Assembly (NCBI RefSeq): GCF_000230735.2
Contig: NC_019962.1
Location: 3,410,001 to 3,474,000, forward strand
DNA length: 64,000 nucleotides
Source of the DNA: Natrinema pellirubrum DSM 15624
Lineage (GTDB): Archaea; Halobacteriota; Halobacteria; Halobacteriales; Natrialbaceae
Reading direction: 5' to 3'
The notes under the pieces are model-generated. The model was not told where the DNA came from. It saw only the letters and a program-made list of their open reading frames with translations, and did not search any database. The position numbers were made by a program, and so were the translations under genes. Positions 18,744 through 28,506 of this stretch are shown piece after piece (the stretch's first letter is position 1; every line of letters starts with the position of its first letter).

Positions 18744-19508
18744 ATGACTGACAGCCAACTTCTGACGACGACCGACACATCGTTAGCGGTGATCGAGGCG
18801 ATTCAGGAACTCGACGGGGCGACGCCAGCCGAACTCGCGGCGGCACTCGAGTTATCCGAGAGTGCTGTCTACAAACACCTCTATACCCTCGCGAAACACG
18901 GCTATGTCGCCTCCGAAGGCGACGAATACCGACTCGGGGCGCGGTTCTATCACATCGGGATGTACGTTCGAAACCGCAGCAAAGTATACGAGTTGGCGGG
19001 CAAGTACGTCATCGAACTCGCCGAGCAATCGAACGAGGAATCCGATTTCGGAATCGAGGAGAATGGTCGCATCGTGACGCTATTCGATTCGGTCGGTAGT
19101 TCCGCCAAGCCAAGTTCCCGGCTCAACAACTACGAGTACATGCATACGACGGCCATCGGGAAGGCGATCCTTGCTCGATTGCCGGAGTCACGCATCGACG
19201 AAATCGACGACCGGTGGGGCCTCCCGGAACTCACCGAGGAGACGATCACGTCACGGGCGGAACTCGATGCCGAACTCGAGCGTATCCGGGAACGGGGCTA
19301 CGCGATCAACGATCAAGAGTCGATTCCGGGCAAACGCGTTGCCGGTGTCGTCGCCGAGGGCCCCAATGGGGCCGTCATCGGCGGATTCACCGTCTCCGGT
19401 CCGGCGTACCGGATCGAAGACGCCGATCTCCACCAGGAATTTCCCGACATCCTGCAGCGAGTCGTCCCGAATTTCGAGACAGAACTGGTCTCACAGGGAC
19501 TCCTGTAA
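18744..19508 (+). CDS. IclR-family transcriptional regulator
   Basis: A 254-residue protein with an N-terminal winged helix (LAVIEAIQELDGATPAELAA, then LSESAVYKHLYTLAKHGYV, about residues 10-65) and the IclR ligand domain (HTTAIGKAILARLPESRI near residue 135, GYAINDQESIPG near 190). TTTATA at 18714-18719 supports the leaderless start at 18744. It is followed on the same strand by an NhaC-type antiporter and an asparaginase, so it is the obvious candidate regulator of those two genes. Confidence 0.9.
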   Translation: MTDSQLLTTTDTSLAVIEAIQELDGATPAELAAALELSESAVYKHLYTLAKHGYVASEGDEYRLGARFYHIGMYVRNRSKVYELAGKYVIELAEQSNEESDFGIEENGRIVTLFDSVGSSAKPSSRLNNYEYMHTTAIGKAILARLPESRIDEIDDRWGLPELTEETITSRAELDAELERIRERGYAINDQESIPGKRVAGVVAEGPNGAVIGGFTVSGPAYRIEDADLHQEFPDILQRVVPNFETELVSQGLL

Positions 19509-19673
19509 TCGACCCCGGGATCGACGAGAGAGGAGCTGATCGATCGATTGTAGCCGCTATACGGGCAACTTGAATGGTATACGTATAGATTTTCCCGCGA
19601 TATCCGTTGAATATCCCGCAGCGAACGGCACTACAGGCACCCATCCGCGCCCTCTCCCCATTTTCCTTCAAAA

Positions 19674-19683
19674 GATTAAAATA
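19674..19683 (+). promoter_or_regulatory. TATA box of NhaC-type antiporter gene
   Basis: GATTAAAATA lies about 25-30 bases before the ATG at 19708 and predicts a leaderless mRNA beginning there. Confidence 0.55.
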
Positions 19684-19707
19684 GTACAACTCAGACAGTG
19701 GGTGTGT

Positions 19708-21477
19708 ATGTCATACGAATCCCTTCCGATTGCGGCACTAGCGCTGGCACCGCCGATTATCGCGATCGCACTCGCGATGTATACGCGCCAAGTACTCGTA
19801 TCGTTGTTCGCCGGGGTATGGATCGGGGCGTTGATGATCGCCGACTGGAATCCGATCGCAGCAACAGCGTTGTCAATGGACTGGATCGTCGAGGTCGTCA
19901 GATCACCATTTGACACCAAGTTTCTGATTCTGATTATGTTCATGGGCGCTGGTGCCGCGTTTATTTACAAGTCAGGCGGGATCATCGCACTCCAGAACTG
20001 GATCGGTCATCGGGTGAACACGGCACGAGACTCGCAGATCCTCACATGGCTCATTGGGATTTTCATTTTCTTCGACTCGTATACGAGTACCATCGTGACT
20101 GGAAACGCGACTCGTGAGCTGTCTCAGGAAAACAACACTTCTCGAGAGATGCACGCCTACGTGCTGGACTCGACGACATCGCCGGTGACGACCTTCGGAC
20201 CCGTATCGAACTGGATCGGGTACCAAGTATCGATGATCATCGTTGGGTTCGAAGCTGCCCGGTTCACCGCCGAGGAAGTCGGTATCACCGCATTCGGACT
20301 CTTCCTGCAGAGCATTCCATGGAACATCTACTGTTTCCTAGCGTTCTTTATGGTCGGATTCATTTCGATTACGCAGCGATTCTACGGGCCGATGCTGAAC
20401 GCGGAGTGGCGGGCGCGCAAAGAAAAGAAAACTCGACGGGACGACGCGACGCCGCTCTCGGACATCACGACCGACGTCGGCGAGCCGAGCGAGAAGAACC
20501 CGACGCTGATCAATTTCTTCGCACCGATTCTGTCGCTGCTGGTCGTCGGACTCGTCTCGATGTGGTGGCTCGGTGGCGGCCACCAGTCCGGTGTTGATAT
20601 CGCGACTGCGTTCCAGGAAACCGATGTCGCACTCGGTCTCCTATACGGTTCGTTCGCGTTCATGGCCGTCGGCATGCTCGGTGCCGTCGGATTCGGGACC
20701 ATGGACCTCGAGGAAGCGAGCGATACCGTGATTAGCGGATTCAAGACGATGATGATCGCGGCTGCGATCATCGTCCTTGCGTGGAGTATCGGTCACGCCG
20801 CTGACCAGGTCGGAACCGCCCAGTATATCGTTGACGTCATGGTCGACAGTAGCATCCCCGGCTCGTTCCTACCGCTGCTGATCTTCCTTGCAGCGATGTT
20901 CATCGCATTTACGACGGGAACTTCGTGGGGGACCATGGCTATTCTGACCCCGCTCGCGATTCCGCTTGGCTACGAAATGTCCGGACTGTCGATCCTGCCG
21001 GTTCTCATGGGAGTGCTGTTCGGCGGCGCGATCTGGGGCGATCACGTCTCACCGATCAGTGATACGACCGTCATGTCGTCGATCTTCGCCGGTTCGGACC
21101 ACATCGATCACGTGACGACACAGATTCCGTTCGCGATGACCGCAGCCGGCGTGACGGTCCTCATGTTGCTCCTGTACGCAGTCGGTGTGACGTCGCCGCT
21201 GGTGTTGCTCCCGCTATCAGTCGTCCTCACTGCGGGCGCTGTCATCGCACTGAACAAGTTCGATGCTCGCCGCAAGAACCTGCCCGAAGTCATGCCGACG
21301 ACCGACGCCATCGACAACGGTGAAATCGACGTCGATGCGATCGAGAACGGAAGCAAAACCGACGGAACCCGGATCAACGGACGGTACAGTTTCGTCGAAT
21401 CGATTCCGCTGACCGCAGTCGGGATCGTTATCGCCTATCTCTGCCTGGTATTTGGGTTTATGACCCTCGGCTTCTAG
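19708..21477 (+). CDS. NhaC-family Na+/H+ (or Na+/solute) antiporter
   Basis: A 589-residue polytopic membrane protein with about 11-13 hydrophobic segments. The FFDSYTSTIVTGNATRELS region near residue 115 and TTGTSWGTMAILTPLAIPLGYEM followed by GGAIWGDHVSPISDTTVMSS (about 408-460) are the conserved cores of the NhaC/ion transporter superfamily. The loop at about 230-270 is charged and soluble. NhaC relatives include plain Na+/H+ antiporters and organic-anion exchangers such as MleN. Because it sits between an IclR regulator and asparaginase, a role in moving an amino acid or dicarboxylate is plausible but unproven. Confidence 0.82.
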   Translation: MSYESLPIAALALAPPIIAIALAMYTRQVLVSLFAGVWIGALMIADWNPIAATALSMDWIVEVVRSPFDTKFLILIMFMGAGAAFIYKSGGIIALQNWIGHRVNTARDSQILTWLIGIFIFFDSYTSTIVTGNATRELSQENNTSREMHAYVLDSTTSPVTTFGPVSNWIGYQVSMIIVGFEAARFTAEEVGITAFGLFLQSIPWNIYCFLAFFMVGFISITQRFYGPMLNAEWRARKEKKTRRDDATPLSDITTDVGEPSEKNPTLINFFAPILSLLVVGLVSMWWLGGGHQSGVDIATAFQETDVALGLLYGSFAFMAVGMLGAVGFGTMDLEEASDTVISGFKTMMIAAAIIVLAWSIGHAADQVGTAQYIVDVMVDSSIPGSFLPLLIFLAAMFIAFTTGTSWGTMAILTPLAIPLGYEMSGLSILPVLMGVLFGGAIWGDHVSPISDTTVMSSIFAGSDHIDHVTTQIPFAMTAAGVTVLMLLLYAVGVTSPLVLLPLSVVLTAGAVIALNKFDARRKNLPEVMPTTDAIDNGEIDVDAIENGSKTDGTRINGRYSFVESIPLTAVGIVIAYLCLVFGFMTLGF

Positions 21478-21678
21478 GCGAGGATCGGGACTTCCGTCTC
21501 AGCGTTTTTGGTGAAGAATGCGTATCCGGCTACGCATCGTCCGGGTACCAGAGACAGCACGACCGATTCGTCGAGATATTCGCCGTGCGGTACCCGGCAG
21601 GGTTCTCTTACCGAACGGGGATCGTCGTTGCCAATGTCAATCATAACCGATATAGGTTTTGTTCGGGCAGTACGACGT

Positions 21679-22665
21679 ATGTCGACTGTGTACATCATTG
21701 CTACCGGCGGCACGATCGTGAGTACCTCGAGCGACACCGGGACGGTCCCGACCGAGTCAGTACAGGAGTTAGTGCAGGCCTATCCGGAGACGTTCGAACA
21801 CGTCGATATCGAACTGGAGCAACTCACGCAAGCCCCGAGTTCGGAGTTGACAATCGACGATCTCGTGACACTGAGTGATCGTGTGCGAGCCGTTGCCGAC
21901 GATATCGATGGAGTCGTCGTCCTCCATGGAACCGATACGATCGAAGAGACCGCGTACTACCTCGATCTCGTCCTCGACGTCGACATCCCAGTCGTCCTCA
22001 CTGGCGCACAACGACCGTACGATAGCCGTAGTCCTGACGGGCCGGCGAACATTCACGGGGCCCTCGCGGCAGCGAGTCACGATCACGTTCGGACGGGTGC
22101 CTACGTCTTCTTCAACGACCGTCTTCACGCAGCGCGACCAGTAACGAAAGAACATAGCAGCAATCCCGACGCGTACGGTTCGGGCAACTACGGACCGGTC
22201 GCCGATCGGACACCGAACGGTCTTTGGTTCTACCGGCGACCCGAGAGTCTATCGGTGACGCTCCCGACACGAGATATCACGGCGACCGTGGAGATCGTAC
22301 CGACGTCGACGGACACCGACGGAAGACAGATCAGTCACGCCATCGATCGCGGCGTCGATGGAATCGTCGTCGACGCGCTCGGACTCGGAAATGTTCCCGC
22401 AAACGTTGCAGATGCCATCGGTGACGCCGTTGACAACGACGTTGTCGTCGTTATTGCGACGCGGTGTCACAACGGAGTCGTCTCGCCAGTGTACGGATCC
22501 AAAGGCGGTGGCGCAACTCTCGAGGAAGAGGGTGTGCTGTTCGCATCGAACCTTCCCGCCCACAAGGCCCGAATCAAACTCTTGGTCGCTCTGTCACAGC
22601 AATCAGACGAGACGGTTGGAGAGGCGTTTGATGCCAGCCAAATCGACGGGCACGGGTATGCGTGA
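21679..22665 (+). CDS. L-asparaginase
   Basis: A 328-residue enzyme that hydrolyses asparagine to aspartate and ammonia. All catalytic residues of the asparaginase/glutaminase fold are visible: Thr12 in ATGGTIVS, Thr85-Asp86 in HGTDT, and Lys157 in AARPVTKEHS. There is no signal peptide from the ATG at 21679, which is preferred over in-frame starts up to 57 codons upstream because the fold begins immediately with STVYIIATGG. This suggests a cytoplasmic enzyme. It follows the antiporter gene by 201 bases with its own possible promoter (GATATAGG). Confidence 0.92.
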   Translation: MSTVYIIATGGTIVSTSSDTGTVPTESVQELVQAYPETFEHVDIELEQLTQAPSSELTIDDLVTLSDRVRAVADDIDGVVVLHGTDTIEETAYYLDLVLDVDIPVVLTGAQRPYDSRSPDGPANIHGALAAASHDHVRTGAYVFFNDRLHAARPVTKEHSSNPDAYGSGNYGPVADRTPNGLWFYRRPESLSVTLPTRDITATVEIVPTSTDTDGRQISHAIDRGVDGIVVDALGLGNVPANVADAIGDAVDNDVVVVIATRCHNGVVSPVYGSKGGGATLEEEGVLFASNLPAHKARIKLLVALSQQSDETVGEAFDASQIDGHGYA

Positions 22666-23546
22666 CGGACGTTTTCGAATAGTGAGATGCAGTTGTTTGC
22701 CAGAACGGAGTCGTGTAGCCAATCGCTTCGCGGCGACGATTCCGTGAGACGGAGAGTGGAACCGGACCTGACTCGAGACGTCGGTAATTCGGCGAAATAC
22801 GCAGCAGACTGCCTCTCGAACATCGAAGCAGTGGCCACTTGGCAGGGTACCGTTCGATAGCAGAACGACGTCGAAAGCACCTCACTGTTCCGTACATTCC
22901 GGATCCGATCACCGCTTTTCGTAGCGTATGAACTGGGGCTGCTATCGGGCGCCAATCGATCGCACGTCAGCAACGGGTCCGAACAGAGCCTGTAAAATCG
23001 AAAGCACGTGTACGGAGACAGATAACGACCGGTGACCGGCGACCCAAGGCGAACGCCGGCAAACCCGACCGTCAGTGACAACGAACGCATTCGATGGTCG
23101 TCGATGACCCGAACTGTAATCTGCTCATAGTACATCTGTTTCAGACATATCATCGAAAATAACTCGAGGCAAACGAGGACCCGACCCACGCGACGGGACG
23201 AACGCCTCGTGGCGGAACGACCGTTCGGAGCGCTATCGTCGGACTATCGATCACCTCGAGTTGAAACGGTCTCGAATCGTCGACCGAGTCACTGTGGACC
23301 GCCCGGAGTACAGTACGGCTGCAGACCGGCAATTGTCGGCGAACGCGGCCAGCTACGGGAGTATACTACGTTCGATGGATGGCCCGACGTATTGACTGCA
23401 TAATGGGAGAAATAATATAGGACCTCTTTTTAGCCATCATACTGATAGTATTGACATCGCCAGAAATCGTCCACAGGGAGGCGGCGGCAGCCGGCCGCTG
23501 AGGAGTGATAGGAACGCTTTTGATCGCATCGTCTGTGGATTCGCAC
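22666..23546. other. Intergenic region of 0.88 kb
   Basis: No convincing gene. The longest open frame (minus strand, 22467-23189) runs into the asparaginase gene and has a Ser/Cys/Arg-rich composition unlike real haloarchaeal proteins. The region presumably holds the promoter of the downstream dehydrogenase. Confidence 0.5.
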
Positions 23547-24428
23547 ATGCAAATCGCAGTTCTCGGAGCCGGGAGTATGGGACACGGCATCGCACAGGTC
23601 TCCGCGACGGCGGGCCACGACGTGGTCCTCCGTGACGTCGAGGACGACCTCGTCGAGGACGGCCTCGAGGGGATCCGGGAGAACCTCCAGGGCGGGGTCG
23701 ACCGGGACAAGCTTACCGAAGACGAGATGGCGGCGGCCGTAGAGCGCATCGAGGGGACGACCGACCTCGAGGCGGCGGTTGCGGACGCCGATCTGGTCGT
23801 CGAGGCGGTACCGGAGGACATGGACCTCAAGCAGCAGGTGTTCTCGGACGTCGAGGACGCGACCGGCGAGGACACGGTCATCGCGTCGAACACCTCCTCG
23901 CTGTCGGTGACCGAGATGGCAAGCGCCCTCGAGAACCCGGAACGGGCCGTCGGTCTCCATTTCTTCAACCCGCCCCACATCATGGATCTCGTCGAGATCA
24001 TTATCGCCGAGCAGACCGACGAGCGAACCGAGGAGTTCGCCGTCGACTACGTTCGGGACATCGAGAAGGAGGACGTCGTCGTCCGGGACACGGCCGGTTT
24101 CGCCACCTCGCGGCTGGGACTGGCGCTGGGGCTCGAGGCGATCCGGATGGTCGAACAGGGCGTCGCCAGCCCGGCGGACATCGACGAGGGGATGGAGATC
24201 GGCTACGGCCATCCGATGGGCCCGATCGAGCTGACCGACCACGTCGGACTGGACGTCCGCCTGCACATCGCCGAATACCTCCGCGAGGAACTCGGCGAGC
24301 GGTTCAAGCCACCGCAGTCGCTGCGCCGGAAGGTACGGGCCGGCAAGCTCGGCAAGAAGACCGGCGAGGGCTACTACGTCTGGGAGGACGGCGAACGCGT
24401 CGGCACGAGCGGTGACTGGGACGAGTAA
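23547..24428 (+). CDS. 3-hydroxyacyl-CoA dehydrogenase
   Basis: A 293-residue NAD-dependent dehydrogenase. The Rossmann fingerprint GAGSMGHGIAQ begins at residue 7, the catalytic pair is His138 (GLHFFNPP) and Glu150 (MDLVEII), and the C-terminal dimerisation domain is complete (MGPIELTDHVGLDV, then RKVRAGKLGKKTGEGYYVWE). It oxidises 3-hydroxyacyl-CoA (for example 3-hydroxybutyryl-CoA) in beta-oxidation. The ATG at 23547 puts the Rossmann motif at the usual distance; an upstream ATG adds 14 unlikely residues. It is monocistronic here. Confidence 0.92.
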   Translation: MQIAVLGAGSMGHGIAQVSATAGHDVVLRDVEDDLVEDGLEGIRENLQGGVDRDKLTEDEMAAAVERIEGTTDLEAAVADADLVVEAVPEDMDLKQQVFSDVEDATGEDTVIASNTSSLSVTEMASALENPERAVGLHFFNPPHIMDLVEIIIAEQTDERTEEFAVDYVRDIEKEDVVVRDTAGFATSRLGLALGLEAIRMVEQGVASPADIDEGMEIGYGHPMGPIELTDHVGLDVRLHIAEYLREELGERFKPPQSLRRKVRAGKLGKKTGEGYYVWEDGERVGTSGDWDE

Positions 24429-24539
24429 CGGGACATGACGGCCGCGGTGTAACAGCCGCAGTCGTCGCTGTTCGAGCGCGCACAACCCCCAACTAGTTAG
24501 GCAGATCGTTTGTTGCGGCGTCCCCCATAGAAGCGGATA

Positions 24540-24669
24540 CCGTCCGTGAGATCGGACGGCGGCCCCGGGGGCGCACGTGGGAAAACGACGGGGCCACTTT
24601 TCGCTCGGTCACCACTCCCAGCACCTCGCCCCCACGTGCGGGCCGGACGGTTCGAGAGCGGCCGTCCGG
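24540..24669. repeat. Cluster of three inverted repeats in the intergenic region
   Basis: Three stems follow each other: CCGTCCG/CGGACGG (24540-24546 with 24553-24559), GCACGTGGG/CCCACGTGC (24573-24581 with 24631-24639), and CCGGACGG/CCGTCCGG (24643-24650 with 24662-24669). The region ends about 95 bases before the next start codon. It could be a structured leader, a small RNA, or a terminator for the upstream gene. Confidence 0.45.
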
Positions 24670-24765
24670 TCACTTCCCATTGACTCGTGCGTGACCGTAC
24701 GCCGGCGAGCCCCAGTACTGTCGGCAATGCGGGCGCTTTTAGCCGCGCCTGTGGAAGGATAACGC

Positions 24766-27700
24766 ATGTCCCTCGAGCCGAGCGCTGACCCGGCCGCCGA
24801 CCGGCGCGCGAACTACGACTACCGGAGCGACGACATCGACCGCCCGGCGCTGGTCGCGGACCTCGAGGCCGTCGTCGACTGCGAAGTGCGGGGCGACTCC
24901 TACTCCCGGCAGCTGTACGCGACCGACGCGAGCGCCTACGAGCTGACGCCGATCGCCGTCTCCTTCCCGGAGTCGACGGCCGACGTCGCGGGGATCCTCG
25001 AGTACTGTGGGGCGCGGGAGATCCCGGTCCTCCCGCGGGGCGGGGGAACGAGCCTCGCCGGACAGACGGTCAACCGGGCCGTCGTCCTCGATTTCACCCG
25101 GCACATGGACGAGATCCGCGGGATCGATCCCGAGGGCCGGACCGCGACGGTCCGGCCGGGGACGATCCTCGGGACGCTGAACGAAGCCCTCGAGCCACAC
25201 GATCTCAAGTTCGCCCCCGATCCGGCGTGGGGCGACAAGAGCGCCATCGGCGGCGCGATCGGGAACAACTCGACCGGCGCTCACTCGCTGCAGTACGGCA
25301 AGACCGACGCCTACATCGAGGCGGTCGAGGCCGTCCTCGCGGACGGCACCGTAACGCGCTTTGGCGAGATTACTCGCGAGGAGGTCGGCGAGCGAGCCGA
25401 TCCCAACGGCGACCTCGAGGCGCGGATCTACGCCGAAGTCGAGCGGATCCTCGCGGAGGACGCGGACCGCATCGCGGACACCTACCCCGACCTCAAGCGC
25501 AACGTCTCGGGGTACAATCTGGACCGGCTCGTCGCCGAGGCCCGCGGCGAGGCGTTGCCGGGCGGAGAAGAGACCGGCGAGCCGGGCACCGTCAACCTCG
25601 CGCGGCTGCTGGCCGGCAGCGAGGGCACCCTGGCGGTCATCACCGAAGCGACGGTTTCGCTCGAGCCGGTCCCCGAGACGAAGGCCGTCTCCCTGCTTTG
25701 CTACCGTGACCTCCACGAAGCGATGGAAGACGTCGAGCCGATCCTCGCACACGACCCCGCGGCGGTCGAGGTGTTGGACGACGTGTTGCTCGATCTGGCT
25801 CGGGACACGGCGGAGTTCGGCCCCGTCACCGAGGCCCTTCCCGAGGGGACCAACGCCGTCCTGCTCGTGGAGTTCTACGCCGCGGACGCCGACCACGGAA
25901 AAGCGCAGGTCGCGGGCCTGCTGGCCGACCGCGTCCCGTCGGCGACGCCGGCGGGGGAGCCGGCCGACGACGCACCGGAAAGCGATGGCGAGCCCCTCGC
26001 GCTCGCGGCGCTCGAGGCCTACGACGCACCCGAGCGCGCCAAGCTGTGGAAGCTCCGGAAGTCCGGCCTCCCGATCCTGCTCTCGCGGACGACCGACGCG
26101 AAGCACATCTCCTTCATCGAGGACACGGCGATCCCGCCTGCGAACCTCCCGGAGTTCGTCGAGCGCTTCGAGGCGATCCTCGAGGCCCACGACACCTACG
26201 CGAGCTTCTACGCCCACGCCGGGCCCGGCGTGCTTCACGTCCGGCCACTGGTGAACTCGAAGACGGAGGTTGGCCTCGAGCAGCTCCACGGTATCGCCGA
26301 CGACGTGACGGACCTCGTGGTCGAGTTAGGGGGCTCGGTCTCGGGCGAACACGGCGACGGCCGCGCCCGTACCCAGTGGAACCGCAAGCGCTACGGCGAC
26401 GACCTCTGGGAAACGTTCCAGGATCTCAAGACGGCGTTCGACCCCGATTGGATCCTGAACCCGGGACAGGTCGTCTTCCGGGAGGCGGAGCCGACCGACC
26501 TCCGGGAGAATCTCCGGTTCGACCCCGACTACGAGTTCGACGCCGGCTTCGAGCCGACACTCGAGTGGGACAACGACAACGGGATGCAGGGGATGGTCGA
26601 ACTCTGTCACGGCTGTGGCGGCTGTCGGGGCGAGCAGTCGACGACCGGCGGCGTGATGTGTCCGACCTACCGCGCGAGCCACGAGGAGATCACGGCCACC
26701 CGCGGCCGGGCCAACGCGCTCCGGGGGGCGATGAGCGGCGATCTCGACCCGGACGAGGCGGTCTCCGACGAGTTCGTCGAGGAGGTGATGGATCTCTGTA
26801 TCGGCTGCAAGGGCTGTGCCATCGACTGCCCCAGCGAGGTCGACATGGCGAAGCTCAAGGCCGAAGTCACCCACGAGTATCACGAGCGAAACGGCGCGAG
26901 CATCCGCGATCGACTCTTCGCCAACGTCGGGACCCTCTCGAAGTGGGGGAGCCGGCTCGCGCCGCTGTCGAACGTCCTCCCGAAGCTCCCGGGCGCTCGG
27001 ACGGCCCTCGAGGCCGTCGTCGGGATCGATTCCGACCGGCCGCTGCCGACGTTCCGCGCGAAGACGTTCCGAGACTGGTTCCACGAGCGGGGAGGGTGCC
27101 GCGTGAGCGAGGCCGAGGCCACCCGCAAAGCCGTCCTCTACCCCGACACCTACACCAACTACAGCCACCCAGCGGCCGGGAAGGCGGCCGTCCGCGTCCT
27201 CGAGGCCGCGGGCGTTCACGTCGCGGTCCCGAACGACCTCGGCGACACCGGCCGGCCGGCGTTCTCGAAGGGGTTCCTCGAGAAAGCCAGAGAGACGGCC
27301 CGGGAGAACGTCACTGCGCTCGCGCCGCGAGTCGCCGACGGCTGGGACGTTGTCGTCATCGAGCCCTCCGACGCGGTCATGTTCCAGTCCGATTACCTCG
27401 ACCTGCTCGGCTCGGACGCCGCCGAGCGGCTGGCGGGCGGTACGTACGGCGTCTGCGAATACCTCGACACCTTCCGACTGGACGAGGGGATCGCCTTCGA
27501 CGAGCGAGCGGCCACCGACGAACTGGTCTATCACGGCCACTGCCACCAGCAGTCGGTCGCGAAAGACCACCACGCCGTCGGCGTCCTCCGCCGGGCGGGC
27601 TACGCCGTCGATCCGCTCGATTCGGGCTGCTGTGGGATGGCCGGCAGTTTCGGCTACGAGTCCGAACACGCCTCGATGAGCGACGCCATCGCCGAGATCC

Positions 27701-27840
27701 TCTACGAGCAGGTCGAAGACAGTCCCGGGGGCCGGGTCGTCGCTCCCGGCGCGTCCTGTCGCACGCAACTCGAGAACCGGCCGGACGCCACCGAGGAACC
27801 GCCGACGCCGATCGAAGTCGTCGCCGACGCGCTCGAGTGA
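24766..27840 (+). CDS. FAD-linked oxidase with Fe-S and CCG domains (D-lactate/D-2-hydroxyacid dehydrogenase-like)
   Basis: A 1024-residue fusion. The PP-loop FAD-binding domain spans about residues 50-230 (PVLPRGGGTSLAGQ; AIGGAIGNNSTGAHS), the FAD-linked oxidase C-terminal domain about 270-560 (GEHGDGRARTQWN), two 4Fe-4S clusters about 610-690 (CHGCGGC...C and CIGCKGCAIDCPSEVD), and the C-terminal CCG-type domain has YHGHCHQQ and DSGCCGMAGSFGY near 925-965. This GlcD plus GlcF-like layout oxidises D-lactate, glycolate or D-2-hydroxyglutarate and passes electrons to the respiratory chain. The exact substrate is not readable. It stands alone behind a structured leader region. Confidence 0.88.
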   Translation: MSLEPSADPAADRRANYDYRSDDIDRPALVADLEAVVDCEVRGDSYSRQLYATDASAYELTPIAVSFPESTADVAGILEYCGAREIPVLPRGGGTSLAGQTVNRAVVLDFTRHMDEIRGIDPEGRTATVRPGTILGTLNEALEPHDLKFAPDPAWGDKSAIGGAIGNNSTGAHSLQYGKTDAYIEAVEAVLADGTVTRFGEITREEVGERADPNGDLEARIYAEVERILAEDADRIADTYPDLKRNVSGYNLDRLVAEARGEALPGGEETGEPGTVNLARLLAGSEGTLAVITEATVSLEPVPETKAVSLLCYRDLHEAMEDVEPILAHDPAAVEVLDDVLLDLARDTAEFGPVTEALPEGTNAVLLVEFYAADADHGKAQVAGLLADRVPSATPAGEPADDAPESDGEPLALAALEAYDAPERAKLWKLRKSGLPILLSRTTDAKHISFIEDTAIPPANLPEFVERFEAILEAHDTYASFYAHAGPGVLHVRPLVNSKTEVGLEQLHGIADDVTDLVVELGGSVSGEHGDGRARTQWNRKRYGDDLWETFQDLKTAFDPDWILNPGQVVFREAEPTDLRENLRFDPDYEFDAGFEPTLEWDNDNGMQGMVELCHGCGGCRGEQSTTGGVMCPTYRASHEEITATRGRANALRGAMSGDLDPDEAVSDEFVEEVMDLCIGCKGCAIDCPSEVDMAKLKAEVTHEYHERNGASIRDRLFANVGTLSKWGSRLAPLSNVLPKLPGARTALEAVVGIDSDRPLPTFRAKTFRDWFHERGGCRVSEAEATRKAVLYPDTYTNYSHPAAGKAAVRVLEAAGVHVAVPNDLGDTGRPAFSKGFLEKARETARENVTALAPRVADGWDVVVIEPSDAVMFQSDYLDLLGSDAAERLAGGTYGVCEYLDTFRLDEGIAFDERAATDELVYHGHCHQQSVAKDHHAVGVLRRAGYAVDPLDSGCCGMAGSFGYESEHASMSDAIAEILYEQVEDSPGGRVVAPGASCRTQLENRPDATEEPPTPIEVVADALE

Positions 27841-27886
27841 GACGGTCCGCTGGAACGATTCGAAGTCCGTATTCCGAAGCGGCCGA

Positions 27887-28450
27887 TCAGTCGTCGGCTG
27901 CGGGCGCTCGGGCGAAGTTCTCGAGGGCGTGGTCGCCCAGCAAGAGGACGACGGCGGCCCCGACGAGATTGAAGACGAGATCCAGCGCGGTATCACGTTT
28001 GCCGTAGGTGACCAGTACCGGTTCGAGACCGAGCCGGTTCGCGGTCGCGTGGATGACGTACTCGAGGAGTTCCCAGCAGCAGCCGGCGACGGCGACGGCG
28101 GCGACGACGCGCGGGGAGGGATCGTCACCGCGGCGACGGGCGGCCGCGAAGGCGGCGCTGCCCACGAGCGTCGACGAGTAGGCGTGAGTCAGGTGGTCCC
28201 ACCACCAGACGTCGTCGTAGGGGCCGAGCATGCCGATGGCGTGGGTAAGCATCGCACCGTCGACGTACGCGCGTTGCCACGGGCGAAACTCGAGTCCGAA
28301 GACGCGTTCGAGGGCGTCGGGGGCGTACGTCGCCGCGAACGCGACGACGGCGTTGACGACCGCGCCCGGATCGCGTTGGCGTACGCCCGCGACGAGGACG
28401 GCGACGAGTCCCGCTCGGACGCCGCGTTCAGCCGCTCGCTCTCCGTTCAT
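27887..28450 (-). CDS. Polytopic membrane protein, function unknown
   Basis: A 187-residue protein with about four to five hydrophobic segments and conserved-looking polar residues in the membrane region (GPYDDVWWWDHLTHAYSSTL near residue 78, CCWELLEYVIHATANRLG near 125, TYGKRDTALDLVFNLVGA near 150). The histidines, acidic residues and the GKRDTxxDLxFNxxGA motif resemble DUF2238/YjdF-like membrane proteins. No enzymatic function is established. It precedes, on the same strand, no close partner; the next gene upstream is another membrane protein 57 bases away. Confidence 0.65.
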   Translation of the reverse strand: MNGERAAERGVRAGLVAVLVAGVRQRDPGAVVNAVVAFAATYAPDALERVFGLEFRPWQRAYVDGAMLTHAIGMLGPYDDVWWWDHLTHAYSSTLVGSAAFAAARRRGDDPSPRVVAAVAVAGCCWELLEYVIHATANRLGLEPVLVTYGKRDTALDLVFNLVGAAVVLLLGDHALENFARAPAADD

Positions 28451-28506
28451 TGCGGAATTAGTCGAATCGCTGACTGATAAAAATATCGTTCAGTCGTGCC
28501 GACCCG

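Noticed and set aside
22467-23189. 240-codon minus-strand frame beside asparaginase
   Set aside because: Overlaps the asparaginase coding region and has non-haloarchaeal composition with many Ser, Cys and Arg residues.
26046-28007. 653-codon plus-strand frame within the FAD/Fe-S dehydrogenase gene
   Set aside because: Arg/Pro/Gly-rich out-of-frame reading of the real gene; no recognisable domain.
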